NCBI GenBank assembly: GCA_026874595.1
Contig: CM049321.1
Location: 45,935,797 to 45,999,796, forward strand
Length of the DNA stretch: 64,000 bases
Direction: 5' to 3'
Origin: Sipunculus nudus
Taxonomy: Eukaryota > Annelida > Sipuncula > Golfingiida > Sipunculidae
Part shown: positions 11,641 through 27,191 of the stretch, piece after piece
Position numbering within the stretch: position 1 is the first letter of the stretch
How the letters are laid out: every line of letters starts with the position of its first letter
Translations under genes and position numbers: made by a program
Notes under the pieces: model-generated
Databases searched by the model: none
Told to the model about the DNA's origin: nothing
The model's input: only the letters and a program-made list of their open reading frames with translations

Positions 11641-11879
11641 TTTCTAGGGGACACACGTGATGCAACCATTGAATTCGAATTGTGACACACATTTCTCTCG
11701 GCATGGATTAATATAATTCCAGCACCTACGAACCAAATTTCCTTATTTGATCAGGATCTGGTTATGCAGAATGTTAATGGATTTTTGTATGCAGTCTAGG
11801 AGAGCTTTCCAGCTAAATTCACATAATGAAAACTGAATAATTTATTTTATTATATTCATTTAATGATTGTTGCGACTGT

Positions 11880-12119
11880 CACAAAAAAATAAGAGCTCCA
11901 ACCAATAACTAACCCAGTTACTGTTATTCTCACAATGTAAATAACTTTTAAGAAAAAAAAAGTAATTGAAAAAGTATTTGCAGTTACTTTAAATAGTTAT
12001 TGTAATTGTAATCGATTACATTTCTGAAAGCACAAAAGTGATTGTAGTTGTAATCGATTATTTTAAAAAGTAATTGCACTTGTACTCGATTACTATAAGT
12101 ATCTGGGCCCAACTCTGCT
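11880..12119. mobile_element. MITE remnant ending CCCAACTCTG
   Basis: Contains three GTAATCGATTA-type phrases (about 12,007, 12,051 and 12,087) spaced about 40 bp apart and ends GGGCCCAACTCTG. The matching left end is too degraded to define. Ends of the CAGAGTTGGG form are seen in hAT-type MITEs, but the assignment is tentative. Confidence 0.4.
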
Positions 12120-12204
12120 GACAACAAATGAACAGTTCTCGCCTGATGTGTACAGTTTTCCACTACAGTGATAATTTCTTACAGGTTTATCGTTTTATAA
12201 CCTC

Positions 12205-12745
12205 TTCTTCTTTATCATGTGTTACCAAAGGTTTTCTAAGACTTTCTCTCCAGCGCGTTATACAATGACGTTTTCTTTAGACTTAGTCTCCGGCTTGTGT
12301 TACCATGGGGTTTTCTTTAGACTTATTTTCTTTAGAATTTCTCTCCAACATGTGTTACTTTGGGGTTTTCCATAGACTTATACTCTCCAACATGAGTTAC
12401 CAATGGGTTTTCTTTAGACTTACTTTCAAGCGTGTGTTGCCATGGGATTTTCTTTACACTTACCCTCCACCGTGTGTTACCATGGGGATTTCTCATGTGT
12501 CACCATAGATATATTCTTCGACTTAGTCACTAGCATGTGTTATCATTGGATTTTCTTTAGCCTCAATCACCGGCATATGTTACCATATTTTTCTCAGACT
12601 TATTCACCAGTATCTGTTACCATGGGATTTTTCTTTAGACTTAATCACCAGCATGTGTTATTATGGGATTTTCCTTAGACTTACTCTCCACCTTGTGTTA
12701 CCATGGGGATTCCTTATGTGTCACCATAGATCTTCTTTAGATTTG
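12205..12745. repeat. About 40-bp minisatellite, roughly 14 units
   Basis: Units have the form TGTGTTACCATGGGGTTTTC then TTTAGACTTACTCTCCA. Most are 38-42 bp, with a few short units of about 25 bp. Divergence is moderate. It sits between flanking copy B and the second zinc-finger relic. Confidence 0.85.
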
Positions 12746-13214
12746 ATCATTTTCTCTAGATATATGCTCCAACATGTGTAAAAATGTTGTAACGGCTCCA
12801 ATTCGTATACTTCATTGTGGCCATGTGCATCTGAATGGGTGCAAAAGGACAAGCAACTTTGGGGAAATAGTGCACGGTCTTGAATGGACTCGTTCGGCAA
12901 ATACACATATGTTTTAGCTTTCATTGAATAAGAACAGCTTACGTTTGCCCGCCTTTACGGAATTAATACATAGGGGTGCGACACGAGTTCACACCCAGAG
13001 AGAAAAAATCGTTACGTATGGCCTGAGCCACGATATTAATAACTACCTTCTGATTCACTTCACTTCTGTTTACATCGTGCCTTAAGCCCTGAAACATTTA
13101 TATCTCAAGCCAAACTATGTATTCTTAAGTGCCATAATGGCAAACTATGTAATGTTTGTTTAAAAAAAGTATATCGTGAAGCGGCTCTAAGTCAGGTCTC
13201 AACATACTCTCGAT
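12746..13214. other. Spacer between two minisatellite blocks
   Basis: No gene, repeat or motif recognised. Confidence 0.5.
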
Positions 13215-13440
13215 CACGTAGTCTCAACCATGTCTTTAGACAGCATATCTTTCCAGGAGTTTAGACATACTCTCCAACACGCATTACCATGCGTTTTACC
13301 GTGTGTTTTTCCTTAAGTCTTACTCCAAAACATGTGTTACCCTGTGTTTTTCCTTTAGAATTTCTTTCCAACATGTGTTACCATGTTTATCCTTTAAACG
13401 TATTCTAGCGCACGGGTTACCATGTGTCTTACCGTTGTAC
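13215..13440. repeat. Second block of the 40-bp minisatellite
   Basis: About five diverged units with CATGTGTTACCATGTGTTT and TCTTTAGAATTTCTTTCCAA phrases, related to the block at 12.2-12.7 kb. Confidence 0.7.
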
Positions 13441-13689
13441 TCTCTTCGGAGAAATATTTACAACGGTGTTCACGCAATTTTTTTCTCCTATATTATATAT
13501 ATATATCCTAGGGTAATACTAGTATTCAAAATTTCGTTTTAGTAGCGCAGGCGCTGACATGTAAATGTATATGCTTTTCTCACGTATATACTCTCAGGCG
13601 TATTTAATAAATCACTTTAAGAGAATCAGTTGGGCAACATGTATTTGGTATCAGTCTCATAATATGTATGATGCTGATCATATCCACAA

Positions 13690-15079
<1,390 letters not shown>

Positions 15080-17285
15080 CTGATCAAATATGAAATAAAT
15101 CATAAATATGGTATCCAAAATGATGAAAAAAACTATATCATAAAACAATTTATAAAGCATGCATCTAGTTTTTTTCGCTATTAAATAGTATTTGTAATGA
15201 AGCTTTGTATAGTTTTAGTAACGATGATTACTGGTTTCCGCTTTTGATTGATGTGTTACTGCTAAAATATAAACTGAGCCATTCATACATTATAGGGCGA
15301 TACTACAGGTAGAGATAAATAGATAGTTAAGTGTAAAAACTTATTATTATTGTATTAGTTTCTTGTATAAATGTAGGCCCAATACTTGCGAGACTTTATT
15401 TTGAATTAGGTAGTAATCTGACTCTAAGCATTGTATATAAAATAACGCATGGTCAGAGATATAAGACTCAATGTTAGCAGCCGTAAAGCGATCTGTGGAG
15501 ACCTCAATCGACCCCCAGAACTGAGCAATAATTTAAATGGGCTAAGAGGGCACACCTTGAAATTAAGCTCTATCAGGTGCAAGCCAGTCACCTATAACTA
15601 TTACTCTGACCAACATTCACGTAAATCAGGTAATTTTTACTCTTTGGGGTTTATGAATGTCCTGCTCAGTCTACAGCCATAACCTCCCCCCCCCCCCCCC
15701 CCCCGCCCCCATAAAAATTTTGCCCTATATAAATATTTCTCTGTAAGTCAATGTCATATTTCACTGTTAATATTTTTCATTCACCAAAAGACGAACTAAA
15801 ACCTGTATTAGGTGGGTTTATAACCAGGTGGAAATGTGTTATTCTACTTTTACTGGTGGAACCAACATTTCTGAATGGCAGAAACCCGGTGGAAATCACA
15901 GAAATCTACGTCAGTCAAATGAAAGCAAATTTTATTTTTAGAAATTGTTACCCAAGTGTAAAAATATACCCATTTTATCGACAGATAAGGATGTTGGTTA
16001 GTTTTTTTTCATTTAGTTGCCATATTAAGTGGCCGAAAATGTGAAAACCTATAATTACAGTATAAATAATGGTGACAATAAGCATATTCTTTATTGTATA
16101 TTTGACAAATAAAATTGCGTTTACATTCATTTTTTCAATTTTTTTCTGCTTAAAGGGGAAATTAGATCTGGATAAAGTCATACGACTACCTTATACCTCT
16201 GTCAGAACCTGTATAATGTCACGCTTCGGTAACACGGGTTTAGGAGATTAACTTAACCAATTATTTATGGCTATAATAGGTTTCCATGGTGCGGTCTCTC
16301 CATTTAAAAAGGCTTATCTTTGTGTCACAATGGTCCATAATACTTGGAATTAAAATATATTTTAAGAAATTATGGGTTGTTCTCTGAGCGTTAACACCCA
16401 ACCCCCTTACACATGTGAACACAATTTCCTCAAAATACCTAAGACACCTTTCTAGCGGAAGTAATCAAAATAACCAATGATGGACACATTCGGTCAGTTT
16501 GCAAATGTATGACTAAATGTTTTCAATCCCTAAAATTCAGTAAGTGAAGCCTACGCCAAATTTACTTGTGGCGCATATATAGCAGATACATTGGTTTTTG
16601 AATCCCTTATATCTAGTAAGTAGAGCCTGCGTCAAATGCATATATATATATATATACTCTGATATCTGAAAAATAAAACCAATAATGATTTTTGTATGGA
16701 ATTTGACTTAGCTCTCCTTAATAGGACACATACTGAATCAGTCGGTCCTTTTTTTTTTTGTTTTTGTTTTTCTTATTGTGAAAATATATTTAAATTGACA
16801 ATGACAATAGTTCTTTAAATGCGTGAAGATGTCTTTAATAAGTGGTTTGGTTGTTCTATAATAAACATGCAGTTACAACGTTTAGTTGAAAATATATGTT
16901 TAAATGTAGTTAAACCATCACTTTTAACACACATTTTCATTAGTTATTTTTATAGGCTTGTTCAATGACTATTATTATTTCCTCTTTCTGGATAAGCCTA
17001 ATGTCATGTGGGAAATGAAGCCCACTGAATTATATTTGGACTTTTTACTAGGCAGATTTAACCGTATGCTAAAGCTATGTTACACTCACATTATAGATAT
17101 ATAAAGTAACAAATTGTGTAAGGGAAAAGTTAGAGTGATGCTTTTAAATAAACTAATTTAATTATTCTCACACGAGATTTCGAAGCGTGCTGCCTTGACC
17201 AGCTGACCGCCTTTGCGTTTCGGAAGCTTGTGTGATAATACTTTACCGATACGTATCACAATAACACGGCTACACATATACATAT

Positions 17286-17349
<64 letters not shown>

Positions 17350-18199
17350 CAATGCACTGAGGCCCAAAAAAGTTAATATGAAGTGAGCGGCCGAAATGAA
17401 CTTCTACAAATTTGATGTAGTTACACTTGTCTCATACATTATTAAGAGTATTACTGTACTTTTATTACATTCATACTGGTAAATTATTAATTACTGGATC
17501 AAGAATGGCCTTACTACATCACCGGCCAATCTTACTGTTTTGTTAAAAATAAAATTAAATAAATCTCCGTATTCTTTCACCCACGTAAATCTGTTTTAAA
17601 TTTATATCCACAACCCACACATTCCTGCTGATACTTTAATGCGCCGTAACAATCAGTCTGATCCAGTTCTGAACGAGATTAAGGATAAATACTCATTAAC
17701 AAATTTAAAAAATACATTTTCGTTATGTAATCTAAGTGCATCGGGATACATTTTTATCAACTATTATATGTGTGTAAGTTTAGATTTTCATATAATAAAA
17801 ATAACAAACGTTTGAAAATATTCAAATATTATTTTGCCAATATTCAAAATATACTTACACATATATAACTTTTATTACAAATGTATCACGATGCTTTATC
17901 ACTTGGCATTTTTGTTGATTCTTGTAATGAAATTCATGTTTGGTGTTGTTTTTTAATGTATACATAGCAGATCACAACTCATACTATGCTCTATGTCATG
18001 TGTTGGTAACTCAGCATAGGGCTATGCCTGTCAATTAAGAATCCAAAGATAATTCGGCGGGCTTCATTTCATCTAATCTGATACAGTAATTTTGTTTTGT
18101 GTTAGCATAATGAACAGTCATCTCTCATTTCCTGTATTCTATGTTTTTGTATAGTGTATTGGACAATGCTTTGAACAGAATTCTTATTCACCGGCGTTG
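15080..18199. other. Intergenic stretch without recognised genes
   Basis: AT-rich. A C-run of about 18 interrupted by G lies at 15,686-15,710, a short (TA)n at 16,640-16,656, and a long (TA)n at 17,299-17,346 beside a (CA)n. No exon with usable splice sites was found. Confidence 0.55.
17289..17346. repeat. (CA)n(TA)n microsatellite
   Basis: Short CA run followed by about 48 bp of alternating TA. Confidence 0.9.
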
Positions 18200-18690
18200 A
18201 TTTGTGGAACAGCATGGAATACGGGTATAACCTTCAGTTAATAAAGCAGTACTCATATATTCTCAGTTCTGATATGTATAATACGCTTTTCTCCCTTGTA
18301 CACTGTCACGCTTCTTTTCAGTTAACCCTTTTCGGAAATTCCGTTGAAGATTCACAAAGTTTTGATCCAATGTATGTCATTCTGTTTATATCAAAGTTTT
18401 GATCCCATGTATGTCATTCTGTTCATATTCAGACTACGCTTTGTCAAAAGGATTTGCTGCAATGCTGACATATATTGTTTCCAGAATGTATCCACGTATC
18501 TTTCCATATCATCGGTTTGAGAGAAGGACCTATTATAGGGCTCATACTCGTATAACTTCTGTTCCTTATACATCGCAATTTGTATATCATACGTATCTTG
18601 GAATAATGTACAGCAGTGCTCACATTTAATTTTGGTTTCTCCGGTTTGTACCCTTCACAGTACTCGTATTTATGAACATTCAGTGTGGAA
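18200..18690 (-). pseudogene. C2H2 zinc-finger relic
   Basis: On the minus strand the reading around 18,391-18,640 gives KIKCEHCCTLF, then YEYEPYNRSFSQTDDMERYV and later LLTKRSLN. These fit finger spacing, but cysteines and histidines are replaced (tyrosine for cysteine, tyrosine and phenylalanine for histidine). This is the most eroded member of the minus-strand zinc-finger family. No N-terminal exon is recognisable. Confidence 0.6.
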
Positions 18691-18699
18691 CATTCTAGA

Positions 18700-20206
18700 T
18701 GTAGAAGGTGGGCAAAAACAAAATTCATATTTATATGGAGTTCTTCTTAACATATCCTCTTGTGCATATTCGGAAATGGCAGTTGTGTAATGAATTCGCT
18801 TAAGTGACTAGACTTTAACGTTTTTGTTCAGTAAGTAACTTAAGCTTGTATGTAGGTGACTTGTTTCAGTGAATTCAATTTGAATTTAGAATCGTAGGAA
18901 AAACATATATCTTAATCAGCGTGGTACAATGAAACGACAAGATCTGTTATAACTCCACAGCCGCTGTTTAGGCCGAAACGCTATCTCCAGTTAAAAAATA
19001 ATCAGCTGTTACGCAGTGGGAGGAAGTCCAATGACACGATTGTATAAAAATGTCGCTATAGGTAAATATGTGAATGTTCATGGGAAATCTAGAATATTGA
19101 TTTTCCTATTTTCCTACCAAATATTTGCTGTATCAAGATATGGCTGCAAAATGGAAACCCTCTTGACAGGTCAGATAATAACGAAGAATTATTGCATTAC
19201 AACATATATTTGCCACAAGAAATGTTTAAGTCTGTAACAGATATTAGTCAAATATGGACCACATAGCATTTTGGGATTATAGGTCGGGTAATATAAACAT
19301 AGACCTTTACAAATATTCGTGTCGCTTTAATACCGATCGTCTAATATGCGTTTATAATATTGTTCACACATACGTCTATTGTAAAAATATCAGATTTTAA
19401 GCAAGTGGATATATCAAACACCGAAACTTAACTACAGAATCTTCGAGCCATTACTTATTTCATTGCAGGTAAACATTTTGAGGAAACAGACTACAACAAT
19501 ATAACAATAGTTATAACAATATCCTTGCAACAACATATAATGTTGATGTCTTTTATAATCATACTGGCTACCGCTACCGCAAATCAAGCAAAGACAGTTA
19601 GTGGAAATGCAACAATTGTTGGTGTTTATGTGCTATATTATGAAAGGTAAATATCTGAAAAAAAGAGTATTTAAATTAAACTATACAGAGCGATGTCCAG
19701 ACATCAGGGAGAATAATTACATTTTTTATCTACAACACACACAAATTTTATCTGTTGCGAATGCGGAAGAGACAATTAAAAATTAAATTGCACAATAATC
19801 TGGTAATCTGCTATTCCTTTCACAATATCATAACGTATGAATTTCGAACTTTTCTATGATAAGCTAACAGTGAATATTATAAAATCTATACTTGCTGCAT
19901 GTTAGGCATGATAACAGCAGTCTCTTATCGAATGCACAAGAAAGATATCCAGTTGGATATTTGGTTTTGGTTTTAATTCATGTAATATGACTACAGTAAC
20001 ATTTTGCAAGTCTGTCTGGTACATTATATTTAGACTGGCTCTTAAATAGTTTCAGATATTAAGGTTTACATGTTTTCATCGTACTCATTCAGGCCCCATA
20101 CTAAAACAGATAAAAGTAAAAATGCGTCATTCTTTTGAAAGTATTATAAAGATTGCATGAATGTTGTTAAATGATTTCAAATTGGGTGATTTGTAACGGG
20201 GACACC
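18700..20206. other. Intergenic stretch without recognised genes
   Basis: No supported exon, repeat or RNA gene. It lies downstream of the minus-strand lectin gene. Confidence 0.5.
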
Positions 20207-23116
20207 TTACTTATGATCCAAGACTAGTGCCGGGGTTTCGCATATCAAACTTTGTCCTCTTGAACATGACGTTGGTACCCAATGGTGCATCGTAGCAGCC
20301 ATAATAATGGCACAGTTGAACATACCCAATCTAGTTTTTCCAGGTATCCAATTGGCATATTTTATATGTCTGCGGGAAGTTGCCCAGATCCAAGCTTTCA
20401 TTCTTCTATCGAAAATAGCAGAAATCCAGTACGCCAGAACCACGTCTTTACCTGAATTATCTACAATAAATAATCTTGAGAAACATCATCTCAATAATAC
20501 ATTTCTATGTTATTCCACAGCACCATGTTTGGCTGTGATATTCAGAGTGGTCAATTATTGAGAAGCTGAGCCAATGCGACAATGAAGTACAACAAAACAA
20601 AATCGGGATTATTCAATGGCACAGAGGTATTTCCTTTATCCTAATATTTACGGACATATTTCTTACATTATATCTCGGTTATTTATTAGGAAACTCAAAG
20701 ACATATCTATGCTGAAAAAAGTGAGCCTCAAATCACAATATTAACACATACAGGTTTGAATAATGTCGTGAAATAAATTCAAAAACTCACTAATATTTCC
20801 TACATTTCTACTTGGTAAAAATGTATCATTGATAAAGACAAATATTGCAAATGGATGGGTGTTCAAACTAAGTCTGGATAAAAGTACTAAATGAAAGTAC
20901 TCGTTCAACTCCTTATTTATCTTGTACAAAACATAAGAAGGATGTCGGCAGATTCAGCATACCTATTATCTCCCCCACGTGCTCCTGTTCATGCTGCGAT
21001 TCAAGTGCTAGGAGGGAAGCACGAGTGCGCTTACAAAGTGCTTCAGCTTCCTCATTATTAATAGCTGCCTGAAACACATTAAATGAGTTTGTTAATGATA
21101 TTTAACGTTATCATTTCATTTTAAGGAGACATCAGTTGAACGGTGCAGTACAGCGAACGTAGCACTAGGTCAGTTTGTTGCGTGAAGTTGAGATTTCTCC
21201 TCTCTCTCTCTCTCTCTCTCTCCCATACCTTCTTAATATGAGGTAATTCATATGTCATATTTCTTGCTGCTGTTGTTATTTTCAGTCTTTCACAAGATGG
21301 CCCAAAGTGTGAAGAATTAAAATCCAATAGACCAGGGTATAATTTGTTTTAATCAGACATATGCTTACTTATGCTTTACAATTCCAATGCATTACAAATA
21401 ATGTGACAGTACTTGAAGCGAAATATTTTATAAATGGGGGGCGTCCGATTTGCCAATAGAAAATTCATCATCATGTTTAAATCATTTGCATAAAGTGCGA
21501 AGTTAGATAACACCCCTTTCTTTAGACAACACTTTGCAGGATTTCTCCTACAACTAACCAGTATGAGTTTGTAGCAGGATGCGAATGATGTGGCACGGTC
21601 AGATGTATCTCCTCGAAAAAGGTCACTGAAGTCTGCAGGACAACCTAAAAAATGAATGCATGATGAATGTGTCATGTTTAATAAATATATTTTATGAACT
21701 GTTCGTTACTTTAAGCCTATTTTCTTCCTACCTGTCATCAGCCTTGTCAATTTTAATTTTTTTTTTATTTTGACAAATATTAGAAATGCGTCATACATTT
21801 ACTCCAATAGCTTAACATTATTCGAAGAGAAAGTTCATAAAACATTAAGTATAAAAAAGGATGTATTGCAGTGAAAGTGAAAACAAAAACTTGAAATGCA
21901 AAACAAGGTACTCTTGTATGTAATATATAAATAATAGGACGCTGTGCTTGACATATTTATGTACTCACGTATGTACTCACGTAAGCTGTTATGTCGTTCT
22001 GTATCTTCCTTTAACCTTGATAGAGAATTAAGAACTGTTTGATTTATCCTCACGGGTTGACGCATGTTCTTTTGAGATCCTTGCTCAACCGCCGGATGTA
22101 AGCTCTCCGTCATCTGAGCTTGCCCTGTATTTTGGGCACTCACTAGAAATTAATATTTCATGCACATGATATACTTTGATTTTTTTTGTTTTGAATGTTT
22201 CGCGATGGTTTTATTTTCGCGAATGCACTAGAACCTATTACATCTAAATCAGCTGTATTTGCATTTATTATAAAATAAGAACAAAATCCACAACATCCCA
22301 CTCTATTATGACCTGTCACACAGTCAATATATCCCCGATATAACCGCATAATAAATATAATTAATTCGTGTTTGCATATGCCAGTTTCGATACTATCACA
22401 GATAAGGTATACTGATTAACGAACCATGTTTCTAGATGTGTGATAGCTTATACGATTGTACAGATGCACAAGCCCCATTTGTGCATCATGGTTGGTGGAC
22501 ATCATACTCCCTAGGGTTTAATATTCGCGATTACATCCCATTCGGGAAGATCGCGAAAATAAAAACCCTCGCGATTACAAAGGCAACCACAGTTCTTAAA
22601 ACCTTCACAGAGGCATATCTTTATTTGGTTGTTTTGACAAAAATTGAATCATGAACATGAATGGCATCCGAAGAAGTATGTGTATTCTTTAACTTGTTAC
22701 TAAAGAATAAAGAATAAAGTGGTTGTTTAATTTCCATATTATGGTTGGAACAGTTTCACATATAGCGATTTGAGCAAAGGTGCAATATCTGGGCTAAGGT
22801 GCAAAGGTGTGAAAAAAAAATCTTAATGTAATCTTTAAGCATACATTAAAGTCGATACCTTTGAAGAGTTGATACGTGTTCGCCCCTTTCATGGATTCTT
22901 GTGTCCAGATTTCGGAGAGCGTCTTCACACATACCCCCTCGTATAGTGACAGAACGGAACAGCAGGAGGAGGCACTGCAGCTCTCTAAGCATTGAAGGGT
23001 CCCAATCATCGGCTGATCTGACACATAAAACTGTTTTGTTCGGTTTGTTATGACAACCTGATCGTCTACCTCTTGGAACCAGATAATATTTGGTGATGAT
23101 AATCCAGCAGTGACAG
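20207..23116 (-). CDS. PAN-like plus C-type lectin protein (exons 2-6)
   Basis: Five exons with AG/GT borders and consistent phase: complement of 22859-23116, 21981-22142, 21559-21644, 20963-21068 and 20207-20460, about 288 residues without the first exon. Exon 2 holds a cysteine module of spacing C-x3-C-x5-C-x9-C (around TLQCLESCSASSCC), resembling PAN/apple. Exon 3 is a polar linker. Exons 4-6 form a long C-type lectin domain: CPADF and SCYKLI, then EALCKRTRASLLALESQ, then AWIWATSRR, NWIPGKTR, FNCAII and CSRGQSLICE. The Ca2+ site motifs EPN/QPD and WND are not seen, so classical sugar binding is doubtful. Exon lengths 86 and 106 and all phases match the plus-strand paralogue at 27.8-31.3 kb, and the two genes are divergent. 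The signal-peptide exon, expected beyond 23,116, was not identified. Likely a secreted recognition protein (inference). Confidence 0.85.
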
Positions 23117-26100
23117 CTGAAGAACAGATCGCGTTCAACATTCACTTCATAATACTGTAAAAATACTAATAATTGTTTTGTGGGGTTTCTTTGTATGCAC
23201 ACTATGATACTCCTGATATTTGTTTTGCATTTCGGAAAAATAGTTTTAATTTGTTTAATATTACCTAAACTAAACGTACCAACCTTGTATAATATGCCTT
23301 ATGACACCATTACCCTTCCGATTGTATTTGCGAATATGTCCCTGCTATTTAAGTTTTATCACTCGTTTTGTTTTGATTTTTACCTGTGAAAAATTCAAAC
23401 CAAATTTATGCACCGAAATCCTTTGTATATGTTCCTCCTATTTCAGTTTATTTGTTCTGACTTTTACCTGTAAGCAGTCCTATCCAAATATATGCACGGG
23501 AATCCATTGCTTTCTCTCTTTGTCTCGCGCGCGCGCGTGCAATGGAATGCGCAAATTAAATTGCCGTGAACGTTAGCCTTTGTTCAAAGGTAAACCCTGA
23601 ACAGATGACATTAAATATTTAACTAAACGTAGCTTTCCAATTGACACCTTTGCAGGAGCTTGGCAGTTCTGTTTTAGTGCGATACACTCCAATTAAATTC
23701 ATTTACTTAAGCATCGATAAAATCAAGTTTTAAAATGAATTTACTCATTTCCAGAGCGGTGTGTTTACATGTCAACAGAAAATTTGACAGGGTTTGATTG
23801 ATTGGCATTCAATAAGTTCTCTCTACAATATATCTCTGGTTATAACTGTTTTAATCATTTTATTGTGAATTTCAAATGGCAATAGAAACGATATTTATTA
23901 TAGTGACAAGCTTTCTTTATTAGCCAATTTAAAAATATGTGGAAAAATATAGAAATGTATTTCAAGTCTGTTATATTATGATTTTTTCACAGTATAATCA
24001 GTTCAAAGCAAGCGAGCAAAATATCCACAGACAGTCTACATATTAACGAGATTATTAATTACACATCAATAAGGAACACGTGAAGGTTTTAACAACAAGA
24101 AAATCTGATCAGCAGACTTCAGTTAATAAACTATTTATAGGATTTGACCATGTGAATATTAGGATCAATGCGTGCAATTAAATTTATATTTCTTTGTCCG
24201 CATCGTTACCTTTTCATATTAGTCTCTTGTTTAGCTTTGTCAGATATTTCAGTAACTTCAGGTACTGCTAAAGATTAAGGACAAGAATTAATGCAAAAAA
24301 AAACTAGCACTGAAAACAAGTTACAGCAACACGGAAGGAGACTGCACTATAGGAGTTCTACTCCCTTTTTTTGGCAATAAACAACTCTTCCTTCCTTTTG
24401 AAACACCGATAACCGATGATATGCCAATGGAAAGTTACATTCCTTTATCCTGTGCGAATTTAACTATTTTAAATCCGATTGATATTTTTCTGAGGTGTAT
24501 ATCTAAGTTTGCTTTGGCAAATCCAGAACACTTGTTTTTTAACCTTACCCAAATGAAAAGCTCAAATTATTATTTCTTAATTTGTAACGTATATGAAACA
24601 TTATTGTGACATCGCAAATAATACAGCTAAATGATAAGGATGACTTTTTATCCTGATCTCGAATTTTGATTTTGCTGTGGTTAATACGGTTTTCTCAGGC
24701 ATTAAGCATCTTTTGTAATGCAAGGCCCTCAACCAGAGGAGGCAAATAATACCGGCTAAATCAATGAAAACCTGAATAATAACTAATTGCAATCATCGTT
24801 TAAAGTCTGGTTATGCTGGTTTCTTCTTTCTAAATTTGCTGTTCTTAATACAATCTTAAGTCACAGTACTTTTTACAGTTTTTCATAAGAGTTCACTTAC
24901 TAAGCATTGGATCCATAATTCTGTTTTTTTTTTCTTTATTGTACATTTTGAATAAACACGTATATATTTTGTTGCCTTTTTCCTGATCTTTTGCGACATT
25001 CACTTGGGGTTAATACGTTTATTTCTACCTATTCGTGTTCTCTATATACCAACCTGTGTCATAAAAACTTTCGTGTATATTTCCGTTTTCATTCAAAACA
25101 ATATTATATTACCTTTCTATGAGTATATTTTACAGGTGCGATTTTGGGCTAATAATTTTGCGCATTTGCTTCTATTTAAATGTTAACCCTATTAGAATTT
25201 CATCCCCTGTCACCGTTCCAAAAGATTGATAAGAGGTTCGTATGATAATGTGTTTTTTTATAAAGTCAAGTTAATGCTTCAACAGCAAAATTATAGCAAA
25301 TTTATCCATGTTTAAAAAATGGATTGTGTAACTTTTCATAATGAAAATATTATGTAGATAATCGAATGGAATATGAAATAAGCTTTGCAACTTAGTTGAA
25401 CATTTTTAACAACCCAACAAGCCTGTGTATAGACTCGTCAATCACCCTTGTAAATATCGGGGAAATACATATCGTATCGCCCCCGGGCTGTACAATCGTG
25501 GGTAAAAAAAGGCCAATTTCACTCATAGAATGATTCAGTGCGACAAAACACATCGAAGCAATCAGAATTTTAACAGTGAAGTAGGAATTTTCAGTTTAAA
25601 ATAGGCGAAGTTTCTATTAACAGTGTTAGAATGAAGCGGTAAATATGATACATTACAGAGATTAAATTTTCGCAAATACAATGTCTGTAATACATTAATA
25701 AAAATATAAGGTTTCAATTTACTATATACCTATAATACTAGTTCGCCATTCAATGTGTTGAGCATATGGTTCCCTTTTGAAGAAATATGCATCTCTGCCA
25801 AACTAATGCTTATAATAGGTGGCCGCCACCTACCTTTCTTACATAACGAATTGAACCTACTTGTCAATTGTTGGAAATTATGTGATTATGCTTGGCTGTT
25901 CGCTATGATTATATAATCAACGAAAAATGTGTTTACGCAGCAGTTGTTTATCGTATGATGCTATAATGCCTTCCGTGCGGTCAAAACCGTTTAAGTTATA
26001 AATTAATCTATACTACCGGAAATGACAGGAAATTAACACAGATAAACTTTCAGTATGACTGAAGGTTCTTCTTATCTGAGGTTGCATGGTCTCTTGAATT

Positions 26101-26940
26101 TTGAAGCGAGAATAACTCTTAAGTCAAAAGTCAAGGAGAACAGATTATATGAATTTTTCTCTTGGAAAGGGTGTTTTCAAACTACCAAGAGCCAATTAAA
26201 CTCTGAATTAAATCTGAGACCCTGACACCCTAGATGATTTGTCGAGAGAGGCGGACTAGTAGGCCTATAGCGCAGAGTACCTTGCTGCCCTGTTGCTGCG
26301 AAATTCAATGGGCCCCTAAAAAACTTCTTAGCAGGAAAAAGCTGTATCACAACCCTCTGTGAACTCACCTGTGTTTGTTAAGCATATTTCCCTTATCACA
26401 AAAATGTTCACATTGTATCGCTAGCATTCATGCTGGATGACTGTTGGTTGATGTGCTGCGTGCTGCTAATATAAAAAGACAGCTTCCTAAAATATAATTG
26501 GAACTGGAATAAAAAAATAGAATATAATGGTATCGACTGTTATATTCTACAACAAATTTTCAAGTAACACAATAATCAAACCTCCACAATTATTGTACCA
26601 ACAAGTTAATAAGTGAAAAATGAAACAAAATAAAATGGGTGGTGAAACTTTGGACAAGGTTTTCTTTTTAACCAAAAAACATTTTAAAGCTTAGACCAGT
26701 TGCTGTTAAGAAAAGGTGAAGCAATCCCAAACAGAAGGTGCATATGAAAAGTCATGATAAAATTCTGGATTTACGTATATTGTCTAATGTTGAAGTTAAA
26801 TAAAATGGGGCAATAAATCAAGAATAAATGTGTTGTCACATGAGGTCAAGGCCTCTAAAACAGTTGAATGTTTCAACGAAGAATTGTATTTTTAACAATT
26901 AATGGTTTCTTGGGGAATAGATTTTCCTTTATCAAAGCAT

Positions 26941-26977
<37 letters not shown>

Positions 26978-27019
26978 GACACATTTTAATTTCAGAGTTG
27001 GCCGGCAGCCTCTGATCTC

Positions 27020-27054
<35 letters not shown>

Positions 27055-27125
27055 GGAATAGCATCCGACCGGAAATCAGAATTCCCACCTTCAGTAAACC
27101 GACTTTTCTGTGTATGCCATTTCCA

Positions 27126-27191
<66 letters not shown>

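Noticed and set aside
24894-24923. MDPML with a GTAAGTG donor as the first exon of the minus lectin gene
   Set aside because: Phase fits but the peptide has no hydrophobic signal core, unlike the paralogue; left unassigned.
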